DNA from: Finegoldia magna
Lineage (GTDB): Bacteria; Bacillota; Clostridia; Tissierellales; Peptoniphilaceae
NCBI RefSeq assembly: GCF_003182075.1
Contig: NZ_QGTH01000003.1
Span: 1 to 64,000 of the forward strand
Length of the DNA stretch: 64,000 nucleotides
Direction: 5' to 3'
The translations under genes were made by a program, and so were the position numbers. The notes under the pieces are model-generated. The model saw only the letters and a list, made by a program, of their open reading frames with translations, made no database searches and was not told the DNA's origin. Shown here one piece after another: positions 1 to 6,637 of the stretch. Numbering within the stretch: the first letter of the stretch is position 1; each line of letters opens with the position of its first letter.

Positions 1-929
1 TTAACAGCAACATCTAAGCCAGCATAAGCAACTAATTGATTAGCTCTCTCAAATCGAGAAATATCACCGATTTCTGAGAAAATAGCAGCACCTAAGACAT
101 CACCAATACCGGTAATAGAAGTAATAACAGGGCATAAAGAATTAATCATAGAAGAAATTTCATCTTCAATCTCAAAAATCTGATCTTCAAGAAAAGAAAT
201 TTGAGCAATAATTTGTTTGATTTGAAAAGAAAAAGACTTCAAAGCAAACTTAACACCAAAGGAATTAGAAGCTTTCTCTTGGATTTCTTTAGCCTTATCA
301 ATACCAAAGCGTCCTTTACTACACTTAGACAACATCTTAGCTAGCTCATCAGCAGGAATAGAAATCATGTCCTCAGGCAAAGGATACTTACTCAAAAGTT
401 CTTTAGAAGTTACACCATAAATATTAGAAAAAAGCGAAGAATACTCAGGAAAAACCTGATCTAAAATAGCAACAAGCTTTCTTTTCCAATCAGAAGCTTC
501 ATCAACAAGAGCAAACCTAAACCTAGAAAGATTTCTTAAAGCAAAAGTATCCTCATCAGAAAAATGAGAAACAGAAAATTCACCAAACCTAAGAATTTGA
601 GCAATGACAAAAGAATCAACAGAATCATTCTTGGTCTGTCTAATGTACATCTTTCTAAAAGCATCAGATTGAATAGGGTTAATAACAACACAGGAAAAAC
701 CTAAATCTATCAAGAAAGAATAAAGAGAAAGCCAATAATGACCTGTAGCTTCCATACCAATAATACAATTGTTAGAATCAATCGAAAAAGAGGAAATAAA
801 TTTCTGAAACTTTTCTAAACCCCTGATAGAATTAGAAAAAGAAAAAGACTCAGAAACAAGTTTACCATTAGAATCAATTATTGAGGCTTCGTGGTTATTC
901 TTTGCAATATCAACACCAATGTAAAACAT
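1..929 (-). CDS. IS110-family transposase (C-terminus cut by window edge)
   Basis: DEDD-type recombinase that excises and inserts the IS element using a guide RNA. The frame opens with ATG at 929 (MFYIGVDIAKNNHEAS) and is open to base 1, giving about 309 residues with no internal stop. The N-terminal RuvC-like half is visible: the first acidic residue in GVDIAK (about residue 7), then GMEATGHYW (about 58-66) and a KNDSVDS segment (about 100). A coiled region follows, and then the start of the C-terminal transposase_20 domain (ITGIGDVLGAAIFSEIG, and AYAGLD at the edge). The catalytic serine region of that domain would lie beyond the window. No frameshift is seen, so the copy may be active. The start is preceded by AGGTGATTTT on the minus strand, an acceptable ribosome site. 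Confidence 0.9.
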   Translation of the reverse strand, partial: MFYIGVDIAKNNHEASIIDSNGKLVSESFSFSNSIRGLEKFQKFISSFSIDSNNCIIGMEATGHYWLSLYSFLIDLGFSCVVINPIQSDAFRKMYIRQTKNDSVDSFVIAQILRFGEFSVSHFSDEDTFALRNLSRFRFALVDEASDWKRKLVAILDQVFPEYSSLFSNIYGVTSKELLSKYPLPEDMISIPADELAKMLSKCSKGRFGIDKAKEIQEKASNSFGVKFALKSFSFQIKQIIAQISFLEDQIFEIEDEISSMINSLCPVITSITGIGDVLGAAIFSEIGDISRFERANQLVAYAGLDVAV

Positions 930-954
930 AAAATCACCTAGCTTTAATATAAAT

Positions 955-1119
955 TTAGATAGAGAAAGAACCCTCAAGAACTTTACGACAATCAAACCTC
1001 GTTAGACATACAGCAACGAAATGTGCTATCCAGCTCATACTGATAAGGACGTAAAGTAGAGGCGTAACCCTTAAATAGGAAGACTAGCTTCAAGGAGGAT
1101 AGCTACGACCTCTATCTAT
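955..1119 (-). ncRNA. Candidate IS110 guide (bridge) RNA
   Basis: Non-coding sequence between the transposase start and the element end. Seen: a 9-bp closing stem, TAGATAGAG at 956-964 with its exact complement CTCTATCTA at 1110-1118, enclosing about 145 nt. Inside are further complementary pairs: 980-987 with 1050-1057 (8 bp), 1025-1031 with 1097-1103 (7 bp), and 1085-1089 with 1101-1105. The second and third pairs cannot all form at once in a simple nested fold. On the minus strand a -10-like GATAAT (1131-1126) would start RNA at about 1119, one base before the closing stem. Known: IS110-group elements express a bridge RNA of roughly this size from this position. Inferred: this is that RNA. 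The loops that would pair with target and donor are not assigned. Confidence 0.6.
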
Positions 1120-1203
1120 ACAATTATTATCCCATATGAAAGTGGGATTGAGAATAAAAAGTAGTATTTATTACTACAACTACATTATACGAGGAGGATT
1201 ATT

Positions 1204-1524
1204 ATGCCAAAAATGTTAGCATCATTATTGCCTTTGATTGCACTTTTTGCTGTAATGTATTTTTTAATGATTCGTCCACAACAAAAACAACAAAAACAAT
1301 TAATGGATATGAGAAACGCTATAAAAGTTGGAGACGAAGTAATTACAATTGGTGGAGTTAAGGGAACAATAGTTTCTGTAACTGATGATAGTGTCATCTT
1401 GGAAACTGCATCACAAAAAACAAGACTTGAATTTGTTAAAAATGCTATTGCATCTAATGTAAAGGCAGCAAAAGTAACAGAAAACAAGCAAGAAGACAAA
1501 AAAGAAGATAATGAAGAAAAATAG
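1204..1524 (+). CDS. yajC: YajC, accessory subunit of the Sec protein translocase
   Basis: Small membrane protein that associates with SecDF-YidC and the Sec translocon. The 106-residue product has one N-terminal membrane span (about residues 4-21) followed by the family's hallmark MIRPQQKQQKQ basic/glutamine stretch. A small beta-rich domain comes next (about 38-85, with the conserved GDEVITIGGVKGTI), then a charged Lys/Glu tail. Length is typical. The start has a strong GAGGAGG ribosome site at 1191-1197. In many Firmicutes yajC follows queA-tgt; here the upstream side is an IS110 element, so the normal upstream context may have been displaced. A small dyad (GTAGTA 1161-1166 / TACTAC 1172-1177) lies in the leader; no convincing promoter is seen. 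A strong terminator follows. Confidence 0.93.
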   Translation: MPKMLASLLPLIALFAVMYFLMIRPQQKQQKQLMDMRNAIKVGDEVITIGGVKGTIVSVTDDSVILETASQKTRLEFVKNAIASNVKAAKVTENKQEDKKEDNEEK

Positions 1525-1529
1525 AAATT

Positions 1530-1576
1530 GATTTATAGCTCAAACTTAAAATTTGAGCTATAAATCCATTTTTTTA
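1530..1576 (+). terminator. Rho-independent terminator after yajC
   Basis: A 15-bp perfect stem (1530-1544 with 1552-1566), a 7-nt loop and a T-run at 1569-1575. The next gene, recJ, begins at 1591 with no room for a promoter, so recJ must rely on read-through or on a promoter inside or upstream of yajC. Confidence 0.92.
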
Positions 1577-1590
1577 TTTGGAGAGAATGA

Positions 1591-3333
1591 ATGAATAAAT
1601 GGTTAATAAACAATAGAGGTAATAATTTTAGCGAAGTATCTCAAAGATATAATATTCATCCATTAATAGCAAAGATTTTATTAAATAGAAATATTACAAA
1701 TTTTGAAACCTTTTTGAATCCTAATGCAGAGAATTCATACCATGATCCTTTTTTAATGAAAGATATGGACAAAGCTGTGGAAATAATTACAAATGCTATT
1801 GAAAATGAGCAAAATATAAGAATAGTTGGAGATTATGATCAAGATGGAAATTCATCGACTATGACTTTATTAGATGGTCTTGGATATTTTACAGATAAAC
1901 TTTCTTATGATATTCCTAATAGAATGATTGATGGATATGGGATTTCTTTTAGCATAATAGACAAATGTATTGAAGATAATATTGATTTAATAATAACATG
2001 TGATAATGGTATAAGTGCTATAGAACAATGTGATTATGCCAAACAAAATGGAATAAAAATAATTGTGACTGACCATCACCAAACAATAAAACTTGATGGA
2101 AAAGAAATCATTCCAAATGCTGATGCAGTTATTAACCCCCAACAGCTGACTTGCAATTATCCATTTAAAAGTTTATGTGGCGCAGGGGTTGCTTATAAAT
2201 TAATTCAGGCTATAAATATCAAAAAAGGATACGGTATGTTAGAATGTGAAAATTTGCTCCAATATGTAGCAATGGGAACTGTATGTGATATCGTAGATTT
2301 AAAGGACGAAAATAGATATTTTGTGACTAAAGGATTAGAAGAAATCAATAATACAGAGAATTACGGTTTAAAATGCTTAATTGATATGACTGGAATTAAA
2401 AATGGAGTAAATGTTTACAGTTTAGGATTTATTATTGGTCCATGTATTAACGCCGCCGGAAGATTAGATACTGCTAAATTAGGCGTTGAACTATTTCGTG
2501 ATGAAAACATGGATAATGTTGAGGCTTACGCTAAAGTCTTAGTTGATCTCAATGAAAAAAGAAAAAAATTAACAGAAGATGGATTTAATAAAGCTGTCGA
2601 AATAATTGAAAACACAGGACTGATAAATGATGATATTTTGATTTGTAATGTTGAAGAAATTCATGAAAGTGTTTGTGGAATCATAGCTGGTAGAATTAAA
2701 GAGAAATATAATAAACCAACGTTAATACTAACACAATCAGAAAATCAAGATGTTCTTAAAGGATCGGGAAGAAGTATTTCAGAGTATGATATATTCAAAG
2801 AATTTGATGAATTTAGAGAATTGTTTGTATCATTTGGTGGTCATCCTATGGCGTGTGGATTATCAATTGAAGAGGAAAAGTTAGATGAGTTTAGAACTAA
2901 AGTTAATCAAAGAAGCAGACTAACAGAAGAAGATTTTGTAAAAAAAATCCTTATCGATTCAAGCTTTTATGTAGACAAGATAGATTTTGATTTGATAGAA
3001 GAAATCGATCGTCTTCGTCCTTTTGGCAAGGATAATCCTAGACCGATTTTGGGAGATAAAAACTTGGAACTTATTTTTGCAAAGATGATTGGAAAAAATA
3101 AGAATGTTTTGAAGTTGAAATTACTCAAAAATAATAAAATAATTGATGCAATTATGTTTTCAGAAGCTATAGAAAAATATAATTATTTATTAGAAAAATT
3201 CGGTAAAAATGTAATGATTCAACTTGAAAACAGTATTGCTAGTAATGCAAAAATAGATATAATATATTACCCTGAGATTAATGATTTTAATAATGTGAAG
3301 AATATTCAATTAAATTTAATTGATTTAAGATAA
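1591..3333 (+). CDS. recJ: RecJ-like single-stranded-DNA-specific exonuclease (DHH family)
   Basis: 5'-3' single-strand DNA exonuclease used in recombination and mismatch or base-excision repair. The 580-residue protein carries the DHH phosphoesterase motifs: DYDQDG (81-86), CDNG (137-140), DHH (161-163) and an aspartate in GTVCDIVD (233). The DHHA1 domain follows with FGGHPMACG (415-423), then a C-terminal OB-like region. These residues bind the two metal ions, so activity is expected. Length is close to E. coli RecJ and shorter than the RecJ forms of about 780 residues in many bacilli. Start ATG 1591 has GGAGAG upstream. There is no own promoter behind the yajC terminator. Confidence 0.9.
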   Translation: MNKWLINNRGNNFSEVSQRYNIHPLIAKILLNRNITNFETFLNPNAENSYHDPFLMKDMDKAVEIITNAIENEQNIRIVGDYDQDGNSSTMTLLDGLGYFTDKLSYDIPNRMIDGYGISFSIIDKCIEDNIDLIITCDNGISAIEQCDYAKQNGIKIIVTDHHQTIKLDGKEIIPNADAVINPQQLTCNYPFKSLCGAGVAYKLIQAINIKKGYGMLECENLLQYVAMGTVCDIVDLKDENRYFVTKGLEEINNTENYGLKCLIDMTGIKNGVNVYSLGFIIGPCINAAGRLDTAKLGVELFRDENMDNVEAYAKVLVDLNEKRKKLTEDGFNKAVEIIENTGLINDDILICNVEEIHESVCGIIAGRIKEKYNKPTLILTQSENQDVLKGSGRSISEYDIFKEFDEFRELFVSFGGHPMACGLSIEEEKLDEFRTKVNQRSRLTEEDFVKKILIDSSFYVDKIDFDLIEEIDRLRPFGKDNPRPILGDKNLELIFAKMIGKNKNVLKLKLLKNNKIIDAIMFSEAIEKYNYLLEKFGKNVMIQLENSIASNAKIDIIYYPEINDFNNVKNIQLNLIDLR

Positions 3334-3336
3334 GTG

Positions 3337-3366
3337 TTAACAATAATGCTCATGTTATGGTATAAT
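3337..3366 (+). promoter_or_regulatory. Sigma-A promoter of the relA operon
   Basis: TTAACA (3337-3342), an 18-bp spacer, and TATAAT (3361-3366) preceded by TGG, i.e. an extended -10. The RNA would start at about 3373, giving a short leader before the AGGAGG ribosome site and relA ATG at 3398. Confidence 0.8.
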
Positions 3367-3397
3367 TATAACAAAATAATTATTAGGAGGTAGCTTT

Positions 3398-5569
3398 ATG
3401 CATTATGAACAATCGGATTTACAAAGTTTGATAAAATCTATAAAATCATATAATCCAAATACTGATGTAGATGAGATAACTAGAGCATATGGCTACATGG
3501 TTAGAGCTCATGAGGGACAATTTAGAAATTCTGGTGAGCCTTATGCAATTCATCCGATGGCTGTAGCTAAAATTTTGGCTTCTTTGAACATGGATGATGC
3601 AACTATTATAGCCGGGCTATTTCACGATGTCGTAGAGGATACAGAAATAACATACGAAGATTTAGAGTATTTATTTAGCAAAGAAATAGCTGACCTGGTC
3701 GATGGTGTTACAAAATTAAAACAAATCAAATTTAAAACTAAAAAAGATAATCAAGCAGAAAATTTAAAGAAAATGATCTTGGCAATGGCCAAAGATATTA
3801 GAGTTATAATAATTAAGTTGTCTGACAGGCTTCACAATATGAGAACTTTGGAATACATGACTCGAGAAAAGCAGATTGAAAAAGCCAATGAAGTTTTAGA
3901 AATTTATGCACCACTTGCTCACAGACTTGGTATGTCCACTATAAAATGGGAATTAGAAGATTTAAGCTTAAAGTATTTGGAACCAAATATTTATCAAGAT
4001 ATTGTAAATAAAATAAACGAAACTAGACAACAAAGAGAATCCCAAATACAAAATATTATAAGACAATTTCAAGATGAACTTGAAAAATATAATATAAAAG
4101 CGGAGATTTTTGGAAGGCCAAAAAGTGTTTTTTCAATATATAAAAAAATGTACAAAAAACATTTGGCTTTTGAAGAAATCAAAGATTTATCAGCCATCAG
4201 AGTTATAGTCAACAAAGAAAGTGAATGCTATGATGTTTTGGGAATTGCTCATAGATTCTTCAGACCAATTCCTAATACTTTCAAAGATTATATTGCAACT
4301 CCAAAACCTAATATGTACCAATCTTTACACACTACAATATTAGCTCATGACGGAAGAACGTATGAGATACAAATAAGAACTTGGGAAATGCATAAAACTT
4401 CTGAATATGGTATCGCTGCACATTGGAAGTACAAGGAAGGTACAACTAATAAAAAATCGAAATATGATAGCAAATTAGCATGGCTAAGAGAAATCATGGA
4501 TTGGCAAAAAGATTATACTGATTCAAAAGAATTCATGGATTTATTCAAAGAAGAATTTGCCAATGATGAAGTTTTTGTTTACTCACCAAAAGGTGATGTA
4601 ATGGATTTGCCATCTGGTTCAACACCGATTGATTTTGCGTACAAAGTTCACTCTGCAGTAGGAAACAAATGCGTTGGTGCAAAAGTAGACGGAAAGATTG
4701 TACCATTAACTTACAAATTAAAAACAGGAAATGTTGTTGAAATTCTTACAAATCCAAATTCAGGTCCTTCAAAAGACTGGCTAAAAATTGTAAAATCATC
4801 TCAAGCTAAAACAAAAATTAAACAGTGGTTTAAAAAAGAACAAAGAACTGAGAATATTGTTTCTGGAAGAGATATGCTTGAAAAAGAAGTTGCAAAAATG
4901 GGCTATAGTTTCAATGAATTACTAAAAAGAGAATGGCTTGAAGAAATTGCAAGTAAATTAAGCTTTTCATCTATTGATGATTTGTACGCTGCTATTGGTT
5001 ACGGATCTACAAGGGTTACGCAAGTTATTCCTAAGCTAAAGGAATACCACAAAGACTATTACGAAACAGACCAAGTTGTAAATAAACCAAATCATGTCGA
5101 TTTTGTTAATGAAGAGCCAAAAGAAAGTGGAGTAGTCATTGATGGAATTGATAATGTAGAAATAAAACTTGCTAAATGTTGTAACCCAATTCCTGGTGAC
5201 GAAATAGTCGGCTACATTACTAGAGGTAGAGGAATTAGTGTTCACAGAAGAGATTGTTCCAATGTAAAATCAGTCAATGACAAAGATAGATTAATCACAG
5301 TTAGATGGGGCAATAATTTAATCAATCATAATTATCAAGTTGAACTTCAAATAATATCTTTTAGTAATGTCGGTTATCTTGCTGATATAACTAAAGTTAT
5401 AAGTGAGTGCAAATTAAACATTAAAACATTTAACACTAGAACAAATAAAGATAAAACAGTAACGATTAATATAATATTAGAAATTAGTTCTAGTTCTCAG
5501 ATCGATACAGTAATTGCTAGAATTAAAAATATTAAAGGAACTATAGACGTTTTTAGGGTGAATTCATAA
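3398..5569 (+). CDS. relA: Bifunctional (p)ppGpp synthetase/hydrolase (Rel)
   Basis: Makes and degrades the stringent-response alarmone (p)ppGpp. The 723-residue protein has all domains in order. First is the HD hydrolase (about 30-180; FHDVVEDTE with His-Asp at 76-77). Next is the synthetase (about 235-345; KDYIATPKPNMYQSLHTT and the EIQIRTWEMH-to-AAHWKYKE block). TGS (about 390-450), a helical/zinc-finger region with CCNPIPGD, and a C-terminal ACT domain (about 650-720) follow. Both catalytic halves look intact, so this is the bifunctional Rel type usual in Firmicutes, not a split RelA/SpoT. It heads a tight run: dtd starts within its stop codon (TAATG), as in many Firmicutes. Confidence 0.96.
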   Translation: MHYEQSDLQSLIKSIKSYNPNTDVDEITRAYGYMVRAHEGQFRNSGEPYAIHPMAVAKILASLNMDDATIIAGLFHDVVEDTEITYEDLEYLFSKEIADLVDGVTKLKQIKFKTKKDNQAENLKKMILAMAKDIRVIIIKLSDRLHNMRTLEYMTREKQIEKANEVLEIYAPLAHRLGMSTIKWELEDLSLKYLEPNIYQDIVNKINETRQQRESQIQNIIRQFQDELEKYNIKAEIFGRPKSVFSIYKKMYKKHLAFEEIKDLSAIRVIVNKESECYDVLGIAHRFFRPIPNTFKDYIATPKPNMYQSLHTTILAHDGRTYEIQIRTWEMHKTSEYGIAAHWKYKEGTTNKKSKYDSKLAWLREIMDWQKDYTDSKEFMDLFKEEFANDEVFVYSPKGDVMDLPSGSTPIDFAYKVHSAVGNKCVGAKVDGKIVPLTYKLKTGNVVEILTNPNSGPSKDWLKIVKSSQAKTKIKQWFKKEQRTENIVSGRDMLEKEVAKMGYSFNELLKREWLEEIASKLSFSSIDDLYAAIGYGSTRVTQVIPKLKEYHKDYYETDQVVNKPNHVDFVNEEPKESGVVIDGIDNVEIKLAKCCNPIPGDEIVGYITRGRGISVHRRDCSNVKSVNDKDRLITVRWGNNLINHNYQVELQIISFSNVGYLADITKVISECKLNIKTFNTRTNKDKTVTINIILEISSSSQIDTVIARIKNIKGTIDVFRVNS

Positions 5570-6015
5570 TGAAATTATTAGTTCAAAGAGTTAATAAAGC
5601 AAAAGTTGAAATAGATGGTACAACAAAAAGTGAAATTAAAGATGGTTTTTTAGTACTATTAGGAATTCATAGGGAAGATAATGAACAGGATATTGATTAT
5701 TGCATCAGAAAACTTGTTAATTTAAGAATATTTTCTGATGAAGAAGATAAGCTTAATCTTTCAATTAAAGATTTAAATTATGAAATTTTACTTGTCTCTC
5801 AGTTTACATTGTATGCAAGTACTAGAAAAGGGAATAGACCATCATTTGATAAATGTGCCAAAGGAGAATTTGCTAGAGATTTATACGAAAAGTTTATTGA
5901 AAAGTTAAAAAAAGAAAATGTACCTTTTCAAACTGGGGAATTTGGAGCTGATATGAAGGTATCACTTACAAATGATGGACCAGTTACGATAATTATAGAT
6001 AGTAGGAGTGAATAA
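5569..6015 (+). CDS. dtd: D-aminoacyl-tRNA deacylase
   Basis: Removes D-amino acids (and glycine mischarged on tRNA-Ala) from tRNA. The 148-residue length is standard for DTD. The diagnostic SQFTLYAST motif (77-85) and the NDGPVT Gly-cisPro motif (135-140) that gives chiral selectivity are present. It overlaps relA by one base and the next gene by one base, so it is translationally coupled in the operon. Confidence 0.96.
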   Translation: MKLLVQRVNKAKVEIDGTTKSEIKDGFLVLLGIHREDNEQDIDYCIRKLVNLRIFSDEEDKLNLSIKDLNYEILLVSQFTLYASTRKGNRPSFDKCAKGEFARDLYEKFIEKLKKENVPFQTGEFGADMKVSLTNDGPVTIIIDSRSE

Positions 6016-6623
6016 TGACATTAGACAAAATAGTTACTACAAAATATGGAGAAAACATGTACATTTTATCGGAAGATAATAAATGTTTTGTTGTGGATCC
6101 AGGTGCACAATCTGATGATATTTGTGAATATATCAAAAATCGTAATTTAGAAATACAATTTATATTGATTACACATGGTCATTTTGATCATATATTTGCA
6201 GCTGAAGAATTAAAAAATAAGCTAAATACAGTTATTTACGCTCCAGAAAAAGAAAAAGATTTACTCGAAGATCCTGAAAAAAATTATACAAGAAAAGTTG
6301 GAAATCCAATTACTTTAAAAGCAGATTATTATGTAAAAGAAGGAGATACAATTGAGTTTAATGATTCTAAAATATCAGTTTTAGAAACTCCAGGTCATAC
6401 TTATGGCTCTAGTTGCTATATTTACAAGGATGTAATGTTTTCAGGAGATATGTTGTTCAAGAATTCAATAGGTAGATATGATTTGCCAACTGCAAGTTTT
6501 GAAGACATTAAAAATAGTGTTGAAAAGCTAAAACTTTTAAATAATGATATAAAAGTTTATCCTGGACACGGACCAGAAACTAATATTGGTGACGAAAAGA
6601 AATACAATCCATATTTTAAATAA
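6015..6623 (+). CDS. Metallo-beta-lactamase-fold hydrolase, glyoxalase II-like
   Basis: Probable zinc-dependent thioester-type hydrolase. The 202-residue protein carries the metal-binding THGHFDH (53-59), a histidine in PGHTYGS (126-132), the aspartate in FSGDMLF (142-148) and PGHGP (183-187). This is the full metal set of the short GloB-like family often found next to dtd and relA. Substrate is unknown; these short forms lack the C-terminal substrate domain of true hydroxyacylglutathione hydrolase. The start overlaps the dtd stop (TAATG). Confidence 0.88.
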   Translation: MTLDKIVTTKYGENMYILSEDNKCFVVDPGAQSDDICEYIKNRNLEIQFILITHGHFDHIFAAEELKNKLNTVIYAPEKEKDLLEDPEKNYTRKVGNPITLKADYYVKEGDTIEFNDSKISVLETPGHTYGSSCYIYKDVMFSGDMLFKNSIGRYDLPTASFEDIKNSVEKLKLLNNDIKVYPGHGPETNIGDEKKYNPYFK

Positions 6624-6637
6624 AATTTAGGAGAATT

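Larger units (their letters stand above)
1..1148 (-). mobile_element. IS110-family insertion sequence, partial (left end and most of transposase)
   Basis: Seen: a transposase reading frame on the minus strand running off the window start, followed upstream by about 200 bp of non-coding sequence before the host gene yajC. Elements of the IS110 group carry a DEDD transposase, have no conventional terminal inverted repeats, and keep a non-coding segment upstream of the transposase that encodes a guide RNA; this layout fits. The outer boundary is not fixed by the sequence. I place it near 1130-1150, where a short dyad (ATCCCA 1129-1134 / TGGGAT 1143-1148) lies just outside the putative guide-RNA promoter. 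The other end is outside the window. The element points away from yajC and has landed just upstream of it. Confidence 0.8.

Noticed and set aside
1185-1499. Minus-strand 104-residue frame over yajC
   Set aside because: Antisense shadow; the hydrophobic composition simply mirrors the Lys/Gln/Asn-rich yajC codons.
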